NCBI RefSeq assembly: GCF_900102675.1
Contig: NZ_FMYX01000003.1
Span: forward strand, 186,001-250,000
Direction of reading: 5' to 3'
Length of the DNA stretch: 64,000 nt
Origin: Pseudomonas guariconensis
GTDB taxonomy: Bacteria > Pseudomonadota > Gammaproteobacteria > Pseudomonadales > Pseudomonadaceae
Part shown: positions 42,181-52,381 of the stretch, piece after piece
Layout of the letters: each line of letters starts with the position of its first letter
How positions within the stretch are numbered: position 1 is the stretch's first letter
Notes under the pieces: model-generated
Told to the model about the DNA's origin: nothing
Seen by the model: only the letters and a program-made list of their open reading frames with translations
Database searches by the model: none
Position numbers and translations under genes: made by a program

Positions 42181-43134
42181 CTACCCGCGCAGTTCGCTGC
42201 GCAGGGCCAAGTCCCATGGTGGTATCGGGCTGAATCGGCTCTTGAGGAATTCGAGCAGCAAGCGACTGCGAGAGTTCGTTTCATGTGCCAGGCGCATTGC
42301 ATAGATGCCGCTGCTTTCTGCTGGCGGCAGGCCGTTGTCGCAGAACAACGGCACCAGTTCACCCCGCAGCAGGTAGTCGCTGATCAACCACGTGGGCAGG
42401 TGCGCGATGCCGAGCCCGGCCAGGGCGCCGAACAGCAGGGTTTCGGCATTGTTGGCTGCCATGCGCATGCGCGCGGGGCGGTACAGGCGTGCCTGGCCAT
42501 CTACCGTGAAGCGCCAGGCGAAGGGGGGAGCCAGTCCGTCCCAGTCCAGGCCGTGGTGCTCCGGCAGTTCGCTGGGGCAGGCCGGTACGCCGCGGCTGGC
42601 CAGGTAGGCGGGGCTGGCACAGGCAATGCGCACCATGTACGCCAGGGGTGTGGCCACCAGGCGGGTGTCGGCCAGGGGGCCTGCACGCAGTACCAGGTCG
42701 ACCTCTCCCAGGTGGCTGCCGTGCAGGTCGACGAAGCTGTCGATCAAGCGCAGTTGGACATCCAGGCCCGGGTAGGCCGCCAGGAAATCGGCAATCGCTG
42801 GGGCCAGGTGGCGACGCCCGAAGGCAGCCGGGGCATCGACGCGGATCAGGCCTTCCGGCGCGCTGCTCAAGGACACCGCTTCGGCCCGCGCCAGGCGCAG
42901 CTCCTCGATGATGCGCCTGGCACGTTCGGCGAAAGCCTTGCCGGCGGGCGTGGCTCGAACGGCGTGGGTGCTACGGTCGAACAGGCGGCTGCCCACCGCC
43001 TGTTCGAGATTGTCGATGCGCCGCGCCACGGCCGAAGGCGTCAGCGGGTGACGCCGGGCGGCGGCGGAAAAACTGCCGGTTTCCAGTACATCGAGGAACA
43101 GGCTCAGTTGTTCGGTGAGAATATCGGGGCTCAT
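42181..43134 (-). CDS. LysR family transcriptional regulator
   Basis: A 317-residue LTTR with HTH (EQLSLFLDVLETGSFSAAAR, about 8-66) and effector domain. The sequence pattern SLSSAPEGLIRVDAPAAFG is typical of the DmlR/PtxR-like clade. It is divergent from the TSUP permease gene at 43245 across 110 bp, so it may control that gene. The ATG at 43134 is chosen; the frame runs 23 codons further upstream without a good site. Confidence 0.9.
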   Translation of the reverse strand: MSPDILTEQLSLFLDVLETGSFSAAARRHPLTPSAVARRIDNLEQAVGSRLFDRSTHAVRATPAGKAFAERARRIIEELRLARAEAVSLSSAPEGLIRVDAPAAFGRRHLAPAIADFLAAYPGLDVQLRLIDSFVDLHGSHLGEVDLVLRAGPLADTRLVATPLAYMVRIACASPAYLASRGVPACPSELPEHHGLDWDGLAPPFAWRFTVDGQARLYRPARMRMAANNAETLLFGALAGLGIAHLPTWLISDYLLRGELVPLFCDNGLPPAESSGIYAMRLAHETNSRSRLLLEFLKSRFSPIPPWDLALRSELRG

Positions 43135-43244
43135 GGTGGCTCTGCTTGTGCGAATAACGCAAAGCCATTGTGCGCTGCTGTGCGTTTCCCTGCCAGGCAT
43201 CAATCGCTAGCATGCGGACATCGTTGAATGTGGATGAGGCCCTG

Positions 43245-43994
43245 ATGATCGAGTGGTTGATAAACATAGCGTTGGGCGCGGCCCTGGGTACCCTGGGTGG
43301 TCTGTTCGGCATCGGTGGCGGTCTGATCGCCATTCCGGCCCTTGGAGTGCTGTTCGGCCTCGACCAGCAACTGGCCCAGGGCACGGCCTTGGTCATGGTG
43401 GTGCCGAACGTGTTGCTGGCGCTGTGGCGCTATCACCAGCGCAACCGCATCGAACTGCGCCACGCGCTGCCGTTGGCGGCGTGCAGCTTTTTGTTCGCTT
43501 GGCTTGGGTCGATCTGGGCGGTGGGCATCGACGCCCATTCCATGCGCCTGGGCTTCGTGGGCTTTCTGGTGGCGCTGGCGGTGTGGAATGTGGCGCGGAT
43601 GTTCCTACCGGTCGCCCCGCCGAGCACCGAGCTGCGCTACCCCTGGCCGTGGCTGGGCGTGCTGGGCAGTTTTGCCGGTGCCATGGGCGGGTTGTTCGGG
43701 GTAGGCGGGGCAGTGGTGGCCACGCCGATCCTGACCAGCGTATTCGGCGCCACACAAGTTGTGGCGCAAGGGTTGTCCCTGGCCTTGGCCGCGCCCAGCA
43801 CACTGGTGACACTGGTCACTTACGGCGTGCACGGGAGTGTTGACTGGCACGCGGGTATCGCGCTGGCCATCGGGGGCCTGCTCAGCATCAGCTGGGGAGT
43901 GAAGCTCGCCCACGCGCTCCCGGAAAAAGTACTGCGTACGCTGTTCTGTGCCTTCCTGGTGGTCTGTGCGGTGATGCTGGCGTACGAGCTGTAG
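43245..43994 (+). CDS. TSUP family sulfite/anion exporter-like permease
   Basis: A 249-residue protein of the TauE/SafE (TSUP) family, with eight predicted helices in two related halves; each half begins with the Gly-rich signature GGLFGIGGGLIAIPAL (about 17-32) and GGLFGVGGAVVATPIL (about 149-164). Such proteins move sulfite, sulfoacetate or other sulfur-containing anions. It has no sulfur genes beside it. It is divergent from the LysR gene at 42181 and its end is 10 bp from the convergent LysR gene at 44004. Confidence 0.88.
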   Translation: MIEWLINIALGAALGTLGGLFGIGGGLIAIPALGVLFGLDQQLAQGTALVMVVPNVLLALWRYHQRNRIELRHALPLAACSFLFAWLGSIWAVGIDAHSMRLGFVGFLVALAVWNVARMFLPVAPPSTELRYPWPWLGVLGSFAGAMGGLFGVGGAVVATPILTSVFGATQVVAQGLSLALAAPSTLVTLVTYGVHGSVDWHAGIALAIGGLLSISWGVKLAHALPEKVLRTLFCAFLVVCAVMLAYEL

Positions 43995-44003
43995 TTGCCG
44001 GCC

Positions 44004-44855
44004 TTACTTGAATCCTTCCACGATGTAATCGGCCATGCAGTCGGTGATGGGCGACTGATGCTGGGTATTTCGCAGCAGCATCACGTTGGCCAAGGGCAGT
44101 TGCGGCAGGCCTTCCTGCTCACCGAGGGTGCGCAGGTTGCCGCTGATCAGGCTCTGCAGTTGCGCTGTCACCGCCAAGCCAGCGGTGACGATGGCGAAGA
44201 TCGCCGCGAGGCTGGGGCTTGTGTAGGCGATGCGGTAGTCGATGCCTTGGCTTTCCAGGGCATTGCAGGTCCAGGCGCGGCAGAAGCAATCGGTGTTGAA
44301 CAAGGCCAGAGGCATGGGCCGCTGCTCTTGCGGGCAAAAGCCCTGGGCTGCGGCCCAGACCAGCCGCTCCTGGCGCAGCAATTGGCCAATCTCGTTGCCA
44401 GGCTCGCGGGTGACGATGGTCAGGTCCAGATCCTGGCGCAGCATCAGTTGCTTGGACGAGTCGCAGTGCACCTCCACCTGGATCAGCGGATACGCCTGGG
44501 CGAAGCTTGAAAGAATGGTAGGCAGAAAGCGCATGGCGTAGTCGTCCGGCGTGCCGATGCGCACCACGCCGACCATGTGCGGCATGCGCAGGGTGTTGAA
44601 CACCTCGCCCTGCAGCTTGAGGATGCGCCGGGCATAGCCGAGCAGGACCTGGCCTTCGGCGGTCAGGCGGACTTGGCGGCCGTCGCGCTCGAACAGCTGG
44701 CGTTGGAGGATGTCTTCTTCCAAGCGTTTCATCTGCATGCTCACCGCCGACTGGGTGCGGTTGACCACCTCGCCGGCGCGGGTGAAGCCGCCTTGCTCGG
44801 CAATTGCAACGAAGGTGCGCAGGACATCCGAATCCAGGTTCTGGTACTGGGACAT
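44004..44855 (-). CDS. LysR family transcriptional regulator
   Basis: A 283-residue LTTR with HTH (SDVLRTFVAIAEQGGFTRAG, about 8-66) and a two-lobed effector domain. The variant pattern resembles regulators of the AllS/HrmR-like group. It is divergent from the DUF1127 gene at 44952. The ATG at 44855 gives the canonical N-terminus; the frame extends 81 codons upstream into intergenic and antisense DNA. Confidence 0.9.
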   Translation of the reverse strand: MSQYQNLDSDVLRTFVAIAEQGGFTRAGEVVNRTQSAVSMQMKRLEEDILQRQLFERDGRQVRLTAEGQVLLGYARRILKLQGEVFNTLRMPHMVGVVRIGTPDDYAMRFLPTILSSFAQAYPLIQVEVHCDSSKQLMLRQDLDLTIVTREPGNEIGQLLRQERLVWAAAQGFCPQEQRPMPLALFNTDCFCRAWTCNALESQGIDYRIAYTSPSLAAIFAIVTAGLAVTAQLQSLISGNLRTLGEQEGLPQLPLANVMLLRNTQHQSPITDCMADYIVEGFK

Positions 44856-44870
44856 TGCATCAATCTCCGA

Positions 44871-44883
44871 GATGCATGGCATC
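44871..44883. promoter_or_regulatory. candidate operator, LysR/DUF1127 gap
   Basis: GATGC-ATG-GCATC is a perfect 5-bp inverted repeat in the 96-bp divergent region. It is short, but it is the clearest dyad there. Confidence 0.35.
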
Positions 44884-44951
44884 AGAAACATTCGTTGGAT
44901 TGATCTTAAGCCTGGCGAGAGACTGAAGCCATCTTCACGGAGGGCTTCAAG

Positions 44952-45173
44952 ATGAAAGGTCAGATCACTTCCCTGTACGTCAAACCTGCCTTTTCGATCA
45001 CCCATCTGGGAGAGGCCGCACTGGCGCGGATCCTTCGCTGGTATCAGCTGTACCGTCAGCGCCGCGAGCTGCTGAGCCTGAGCGATGCGACCTTGCATGA
45101 CCTGGGGTTGAGCCGGGCGGATATCCAGCAGGAGGCCGAGCGGCCATTCTGGGATGACCCACTGCGCAAATGA
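44952..45173 (+). CDS. DUF1127 domain protein
   Basis: A 73-residue small protein whose C-terminal part (RWYQLYRQRRELLSLSDATL, then HDLGLSRADI) is the DUF1127 signature: an arginine-rich helix followed by LSD..L.DLGLSR.DI. Members are small cytosolic proteins linked in other bacteria to RNA metabolism, phosphate or stress responses. GGAGGGC precedes the ATG. The divergent LysR gene is its likely regulator. Confidence 0.88.
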   Translation: MKGQITSLYVKPAFSITHLGEAALARILRWYQLYRQRRELLSLSDATLHDLGLSRADIQQEAERPFWDDPLRK

Positions 45174-45191
45174 CCGGGTGTTGCGGTGGTT

Positions 45192-45263
45192 TTTTGCGGG
45201 TTAACCCGCTCCTACAAGGGTATTGCCACCCTTGCGGTAGCGGGTTTACCCGCGAAGCCGCGA
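45192..45263. repeat. inverted REP pair
   Basis: TTTTTGCGGGTTAACCCGCTCC at 45191 and the inverted GTAGCGGGTTTACCCGCG are REP copies in opposite orientation between the convergent DUF1127 and DAHP synthase genes. Confidence 0.78.
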
Positions 45264-45275
45264 CGCGATGCGCCC

Positions 45276-47495
<2,220 letters not shown>

Positions 47496-47624
47496 CGGTT
47501 GACGAGCGTCTGGGAGGCGTCGCTTTCCATCGAGGCTGTAGAAACGATTCAGCGGCGACGACGCGATAGCGGCAAGGTGGCCCTCTCCACTGAAAAAAAT
47601 CTCACGGTCGGGCACGGATTCGGG

Positions 47625-47630
47625 TATAGT
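47625..47630 (+). promoter_or_regulatory. candidate -10 of the helicase gene
   Basis: TATAGT preceded by GG and followed 7 bases later by purine/GC; a -35 of TCGGGCA around 47607 is weak. Its position defines a leader of roughly 210 nt. Confidence 0.45.
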
Positions 47631-47645
47631 ACGCGCCGGTCTTTT

Positions 47646-47717
47646 AGCGGACCTCAAAATCAGGTGGTGCAAACCCTCCGAGTCCAGCTTCGGCTGCACG
47701 TCCGCTAGGCGGACCTC
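47646..47717 (+). promoter_or_regulatory. competing helices in the helicase leader
   Basis: GCGGACCTC occurs twice, at 47647-47655 and 47709-47717. The segment GTCCGCT at 47700-47706 can pair either with the first copy (AGCGGAC, 47646-47652) or, as a tight hairpin, with the second (GCGGAC, 47709-47714). The two pairings exclude each other, as in switching leaders. Confidence 0.45.
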
Positions 47718-47760
47718 CCCAAGACGTTCCTTTTTCAATCGTTTTCGCAAATCCCCGCCG

Positions 47761-47811
47761 CCAAAGCTGCCTGGGTGACCTTTTGGTCTTTCAAGGCATG
47801 TGCAGCTTTGG
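47761..47811 (+). promoter_or_regulatory. long stem-loop before the helicase start codon
   Basis: CCAAAGCTGC pairs perfectly with GCAGCTTTGG (47802-47811); inside, GACC-TTTT-GGTC (47777-47788) forms a second hairpin. The structure ends 37 bases upstream of the ATG. Confidence 0.55.
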
Positions 47812-47848
47812 AGCATGGGTCTTTGCGGATGCACATAGAGGCAGACCC

Positions 47849-49525
47849 ATGACCCAGGAAACCGGCGGATTCGCCGCTCTCGATCTTCATCCGAACATCG
47901 TTGCCGCCGTGCTGGCCACAGGCTATGAAGAGCCATCGGCCATCCAGCAACAATCGATCCCGATCATCCTCGCCGGTCACGACATGATCGGCCAGGCGCA
48001 GACTGGCACCGGCAAGACCGCTGCCTTCGCCCTGCCGATCCTCAACAAGATCGATGTGAGCAAGCGCGAACCGCAAGCCCTGATCCTAGCGCCAACCCGC
48101 GAGCTGGCGCTGCAAGTAGCCACCGCCTTCGAAACCTACGCCAAGCAGATGCCTGGCGTGAACGTGGTGGCTGTCTACGGTGGTGCCCCGATGGGCCCAC
48201 AACTGCGCGCCATTCGTAACGGCGCACAGATCGTCGTCGCCACCCCGGGTCGCCTGTGCGACCATCTGCGCCGCGACGAGAAAGTCCTGTCCACCGTCCA
48301 GTACCTGGTACTCGACGAGGCAGACGAAATGCTCAAGCTCGGCTTCATGGACGACCTGGAAGTCATCTTCAAGGCCATCCCGGAGTCGCGCCAGACCGTA
48401 CTGTTCTCCGCCACCCTGCCGTCTTCGATCCGCTCCATCGCCGAGCGTCACCTGCGTGAACCGAAGCACGTCAAGATCCAGAGCAAGACCCAGACCGTCA
48501 CCGCGATCGACCAGGCCCACCTGATGGTCCATGCCGACCAGAAGATTCCGGCTGTGCTGCGTCTGCTGGAAGTGGAAGAGTTCGACGCGCTGATCGCCTT
48601 CGTACGGACCAAGCAAGCCACCCTGGACCTGGCCGCCGCGCTGGAAGCCAAGGGCTACAAGGCCGCCGCGCTGAACGGCGACATCGCCCAGAACCAGCGT
48701 GAACGTGTCATCGACTCGCTCAAGGATGGCCGCCTGGACATCGTCGTCGCGACCGATGTCGCCGCCCGAGGCCTGGACGTACCGCGCATCACCCACGTGT
48801 TCAACGTCGACATGCCGTACGACCCGGAGTCCTACGTGCACCGTATCGGCCGTACCGGTCGTGCCGGTCGCGATGGTCGCGCACTGCTGCTGGTCACCCC
48901 ACGTGAGCGTCGCATGCTGCAGGTCATCGAGCGCGTGACCGGGCAGAAGGTCGCTGAAGCCCGCCTGCCGAACCCGCAGGCCGTGCTCGATGCACGTATC
49001 AAGAAGCTGACCGCAAGCCTGGCACCGATGGTTGCCGAGGCAGAAGCCAGCCATGGCGAGCTGTTCGACCGCCTGACCGCAGACCTGGGCTGCAGCCCGC
49101 GTGCCCTGGCTTCGGCCCTGCTGCGCAAGGCCACCAACGGCCAAGCCTTGGACCTGGCTTCGGTCGAGCGTGAGCAGCCTCTGGTGCCGACCTTCACCCC
49201 GCGTGAGCGCGGCGAGCGTTCCGATCGCGGTGAGCGCAGCGAGCGTGGTGATCGCGAGCGCCGTGCGCCAATGCCGCTGGCCGAAGGCCGCGTGCGTTGC
49301 CGTACCGCCCTCGGTGCCCGTGATGGCATCGCCGCCAAGAACCTGCTCGGCGCGATCCTCAACGAAGGTGGCCTGGCGCGTGACGCCATCGGCCGTATCC
49401 AGGTACGTGACAGCTTCAGCTTGATCGAGCTGCCTGAAGACGGCCTGGAGCGTCTGCTGTCCAAGCTCAAGGACACCCGTGTGGCTGGCAAGCAGCTGAA
49501 GCTGCGCCGCTACCGCGAGGATTGA
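47849..49525 (+). CDS. deaD: DEAD-box ATP-dependent RNA helicase, DeaD/CsdA type
   Basis: A 558-residue helicase. Core motifs: AQTGTGKT (50-57), DEAD (156-159), SAT (187-189), and HRIGRTGR in domain 2. After an Arg/Glu-rich linker (ERGERSDRGERSERGDRERR region), a DbpA-like RNA-binding domain closes the protein (VRCRTALGARDGIAAKNLLG...). This matches the DeaD/CsdA family, which remodels RNA during ribosome assembly and mRNA turnover, especially in the cold. The ATG at 47849 follows a long structured leader. A terminator follows the stop. Confidence 0.92.
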   Translation: MTQETGGFAALDLHPNIVAAVLATGYEEPSAIQQQSIPIILAGHDMIGQAQTGTGKTAAFALPILNKIDVSKREPQALILAPTRELALQVATAFETYAKQMPGVNVVAVYGGAPMGPQLRAIRNGAQIVVATPGRLCDHLRRDEKVLSTVQYLVLDEADEMLKLGFMDDLEVIFKAIPESRQTVLFSATLPSSIRSIAERHLREPKHVKIQSKTQTVTAIDQAHLMVHADQKIPAVLRLLEVEEFDALIAFVRTKQATLDLAAALEAKGYKAAALNGDIAQNQRERVIDSLKDGRLDIVVATDVAARGLDVPRITHVFNVDMPYDPESYVHRIGRTGRAGRDGRALLLVTPRERRMLQVIERVTGQKVAEARLPNPQAVLDARIKKLTASLAPMVAEAEASHGELFDRLTADLGCSPRALASALLRKATNGQALDLASVEREQPLVPTFTPRERGERSDRGERSERGDRERRAPMPLAEGRVRCRTALGARDGIAAKNLLGAILNEGGLARDAIGRIQVRDSFSLIELPEDGLERLLSKLKDTRVAGKQLKLRRYRED

Positions 49526-49538
49526 TCCTGGCGCAATG

Positions 49539-49573
49539 AAAAAATCCCCGGCCTAGGTCGGGGATTTTTTTTG
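49539..49573 (+). terminator. terminator of deaD
   Basis: AAATCCCCG pairs with CGGGGATTT around GCCTAGGT, with an A run before and eight T after; it may serve both strands, since the next gene converges. Confidence 0.9.
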
Positions 49574-49633
49574 TCGGTGCATTGGCGTGATGGGCTGTAC
49601 AGGGTCGCACAGGCCTGGGACGTGAAACGTTCC

Positions 49634-50401
49634 TCAGTCGAACCGATAGATGTCCATCCCAAGCGCCCCAAAGGTGAATCCTTGATGGACGACACCAAAC
49701 CGCTCGCCAGCCCCTAGGGCAAAGAACAACGGCAACAGGTGTTCGTCGCTGGGGTGATTGCGCACGGCAAATGGCGCCTGTTGTCGGTAGTCGAGCAGCG
49801 CCTGCCGGTCATTCTGTGTCAGCTTTTCCACTACCCAGTCCCGAAACGCCAGCGCCCACGGCTCGATCACATCCGGCCCGGCGTGCCAGTCTAGCTCGCT
49901 CAGGTTGTGAGTAATGCTGCCGGAGCCGATCAGCAGTACGCCTTCGGCGCGCAACCCGGCAAGCGCTTCGCCAACTTTGAGCTGCAGGGCTGGGCCAAGT
50001 TGGCTGGGCAACGACACCTGGATGACGGGAATGCTGGCATCCGGATACATCAGCGACAGCGGCACCCAGGCGCCGTGGTCGAAGGGGCGGTGGGTATCCA
50101 GGCGGGTGGGCAGGCCTGCTGCCGTCAGGCGGTCGCTCACCTGTCGGGCCAGTTCCGGCTCACCGGGGGCGGGGTATTGCACGGCATACAGCGCGGCAGG
50201 AAACCCATGAAAGTCATGCCAGGTTTGTGGCTGTGGATTGCCCGTCACCAGCAACTCGCGGCTCTCCCAGTGCGCCGATACCACGATGATCGCCTTCGCA
50301 AGCGCCAGGTCATTGGCCAGCTTGGACAATGCGGGCCCGCTGGTGCCGGGTTGCAAGGCGAGCATGGGCGAACCATGGGAAATGAACAGGCTGGGCAGCA
50401 T
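49634..50401 (-). CDS. DODA-type extradiol ring-cleavage dioxygenase (YgiD-like)
   Basis: A 255-residue protein of the LigB/DODA family. Metal ligands expected from E. coli YgiD appear at His9 (FISHGSP), His44 (VSAHW), His165 (SITHNL) and the NHPSDEH region near 223-229. Bacterial DODA proteins cleave DOPA or related catechols with Fe2+ or bind Zn2+. The true substrate here is unknown. It is divergent from tpm by about 100 bp. Confidence 0.88.
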   Translation of the reverse strand: MLPSLFISHGSPMLALQPGTSGPALSKLANDLALAKAIIVVSAHWESRELLVTGNPQPQTWHDFHGFPAALYAVQYPAPGEPELARQVSDRLTAAGLPTRLDTHRPFDHGAWVPLSLMYPDASIPVIQVSLPSQLGPALQLKVGEALAGLRAEGVLLIGSGSITHNLSELDWHAGPDVIEPWALAFRDWVVEKLTQNDRQALLDYRQQAPFAVRNHPSDEHLLPLFFALGAGERFGVVHQGFTFGALGMDIYRFD

Positions 50402-50502
50402 GGAGATGTCCTGGCGGGTAAGATGCGTTCATCTTCGATCAGTTACTGATCGATATCCAATATAAGTTTTCAGCGCATTTCATCGAAAAACCGGGAGGAA
50501 GC

Positions 50503-51153
50503 ATGGAGCCGGCGTTCTGGCACAAGCGATGGGCGGACAATCAGATCGGCTTTCATCAGGCGCAGGTCAATCTTTATCTGCAAACCTATTGGCCTGCATT
50601 AGGCCTGGCGCAGGCTAGCCGCGTGCTGGTGCCCTTGTGTGGCAAGAGCCTGGACCTGGCCTGGCTGGCGGGGCAGGGGCATCAGGTTCTGGGCGTGGAG
50701 CTGTCCCGGCGTGCAGTAGAGGACTTTTTCAACGAACACGGCTTGGCGCCGCAGGTGACCCAGCAGGGCGCCTTCGAAGTATGGCGCAGCGGTGATGTGG
50801 AACTGTGGTGCGGGGATTTCTTTGCGCTGACGGCGCAGGATGTGGGCGATTGCGTCGGCCTGTATGACCGTGCGGCGGTCATTGCCTTGCCCCCTGCCAT
50901 GCGCGAACGTTACCTGGCGTTGCTGTCGCGGCTGTTGCCGGATGCCTGCAAGGGCCTGATGGTGACGCTCGATTACGATCAGGCACGGCTCGACGGGCCG
51001 CCGTTTTCGGTAACGGATGACGAGGTACGGACTGGGTTCGCTGGCTGGCGGGTGGAAACGCTCGAAGAGCGGGAGATCATTCAGGAGAGCCCAAAATTCG
51101 AACAGGCCGGAATCACGAGTCTGATCGAGCGGGTATATCGACTGGTGCGCTGA
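50503..51153 (+). CDS. tpm: thiopurine S-methyltransferase
   Basis: A 216-residue SAM-dependent methyltransferase of the TPMT family. It begins EPAFWHKRWADNQIGFHQ, the family start, and has the SAM loop VLVPLCGKSLDLAWLA near 42-57 and GVELSRRAV. In Pseudomonas, Tpm methylates thiopurines and also selenite/tellurite-derived or other toxic chalcogen species. The ATG at 50503 has GGGAGGAAGC upstream. It shares a strong bidirectional terminator with htpX. Confidence 0.93.
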   Translation: MEPAFWHKRWADNQIGFHQAQVNLYLQTYWPALGLAQASRVLVPLCGKSLDLAWLAGQGHQVLGVELSRRAVEDFFNEHGLAPQVTQQGAFEVWRSGDVELWCGDFFALTAQDVGDCVGLYDRAAVIALPPAMRERYLALLSRLLPDACKGLMVTLDYDQARLDGPPFSVTDDEVRTGFAGWRVETLEEREIIQESPKFEQAGITSLIERVYRLVR

Positions 51154-51168
51154 ACGAGCGTCCAGCGT

Positions 51169-51206
51169 GCACGAAAAAGGGCGACCGAAGTCGCCCTTTT
51201 TCGTGC
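51169..51206. terminator. bidirectional terminator tpm/htpX
   Basis: GCACGAAAAAGGGCGAC-CGAA-GTCGCCCTTTTTCGTGC is a perfect 17-bp stem with a GNRA-like CGAA loop. The run of T (and A on the other side) lies inside the stem, so it can stop transcription from both directions. Confidence 0.92.
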
Positions 51207-51213
51207 GCTTGGA

Positions 51214-52101
51214 TCAACCGCGGCGGCGCAGCGCCTCGATGCGGTCTTCCAGTGGCGGGTGGCTCATCAGCAGGCCCGCCAGGCCGTGCTTGAGGCCACC
51301 ATTGATGCCGAACGCCTTCAAGGTGTCGGGCATGTGCACAGGCATACCTTGCTCCACGCGCAGGCGCTGCAGGGCGCCGATCATCGCGCCGGTGCCGGCC
51401 AGCTGGGCGCCGGCTTCGTCGGCACGGTATTCGCGGCGGCGCGAGAACCACATGACGATCATGCTGGCCAGGATACCCAGGATCAGCTCGGCGACGATGG
51501 TCGCCACATAGTAGGCGATGCCTTGGCCTTCTTCGTTCTTGAAGATCACCTTGTCAACGAAGTTGCCGATGATGCGGGCGAAGAACATCACGAAGGTGTT
51601 CACCACGCCTTGCACCAGCGCCAGGGTGACCATGTCACCGTTGGCCACGTGGCCGATTTCATGGGCCAGCACGGCACGCACTTCATCAGGCGAGAAGCGC
51701 TCGAGCAAGCCCTGGGATACGGCCACCAGAGCGTCGTTGCGGTTCCAGCCGGTGGCGAAGGCGTTGGCTTCGTAGGCTGGGAAGATACCCACTTCCGGCA
51801 TCTTGATGCCGGCCTCGCGGGACAGTTCCTCGACCGTCTGCAGCAGCCACTGTTCGTGGCGGGTGCGAGGTTGGCTGATGATCTGGGTGCCGGTGGTCAT
51901 CTTCGCCATCCACTTGGAGATGAACAGCGAGACCAGCGAGCCGGCGAAGCCGAACACGGCGCAGAAGACCAGCAGTTGGCTGAGATTGAGGTCAACGCCG
52001 TTGGCCGCCATGAACCCGTTGAAGCCGAACAGGCTCAGGGTAATGCTTGCAACCAGCACCACCGCGAGGTTGGTGGCTACAAACAACAGAATGCGCATCA
52101 T
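51214..52101 (-). CDS. htpX: membrane zinc metalloprotease HtpX
   Basis: A 295-residue M48 protease of the inner membrane. Two helices near the N-terminus (about 4-24 and 42-62) precede the cytosolic catalytic part with HEIGH at 147-151; further hydrophobic helices follow (about 157-180 and 190-210). It cooperates with FtsH in degrading damaged membrane proteins and is typically induced by CpxR or heat stress. Adjacent ATG codons at 52101 and 52098 are both possible. Confidence 0.95.
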   Translation of the reverse strand: MMRILLFVATNLAVVLVASITLSLFGFNGFMAANGVDLNLSQLLVFCAVFGFAGSLVSLFISKWMAKMTTGTQIISQPRTRHEQWLLQTVEELSREAGIKMPEVGIFPAYEANAFATGWNRNDALVAVSQGLLERFSPDEVRAVLAHEIGHVANGDMVTLALVQGVVNTFVMFFARIIGNFVDKVIFKNEEGQGIAYYVATIVAELILGILASMIVMWFSRRREYRADEAGAQLAGTGAMIGALQRLRVEQGMPVHMPDTLKAFGINGGLKHGLAGLLMSHPPLEDRIEALRRRG

Positions 52102-52381
52102 GGTTGTTACGTTCTCCTGACGGATGAAAATGTCGCGTACTGCGGGCTATATAAGGGGCGGGTCACACTGATTCAACCGGCCGACTATTTCAAACTGTGT
52201 ACGGCGGAGTATGGCAGAGGATAGGGCGTGGGCTGTGGGATAGAGCGTTGCAGGATGTAAGAACTCTCCTGCAGAAAACGCTCCATGACGGCGCTGCGAA
52301 TCATCGAGGACTATCGCCGACACCGAAGGCAGTCGGGCGACGGCGATAGCCTGGGAAGGGACACAGTCCCCCTCCGATAGC
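52102..52381. other. 280-bp gap between alaA and htpX with a long hairpin
   Basis: Contains the htpX promoter region and the hairpin at 52243-52283. No gene with a ribosome-binding site was found; the best short frame (52285) has none. Confidence 0.5.
52243..52283. other. long interrupted stem-loop
   Basis: GAGCGTT+GCAGGA pairs with TCCTGC+AACGCTC, 13 bp in total, with an 11-base loop and a 4-base bulge (AGAA) on one side. It is not a REP copy and no T run follows on the minus strand. It may be a transcript-processing signal or part of a small RNA. Confidence 0.4.

Larger units (their letters stand above)
47496..47848 (+). other. 353-bp gap with promoter and structured leader of the helicase gene
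   Basis: No gene is seen. The first 130 bases end in a promoter-like segment (-10 TATAGT at 47625-47630). From about 47637 to the ATG at 47849 there is a long untranslated leader of about 210 nt with stable, partly exclusive helices (see separate entries). Long structured leaders are known for cold-induced DEAD-box helicase genes. Confidence 0.6.

Noticed and set aside
52285..52380. A 31-codon frame (MTALRIIEDYRRH...) in the alaA-htpX gap
   Set aside because: No ribosome-binding site and no hydrophobic or domain pattern; part of it overlaps the hairpin region.
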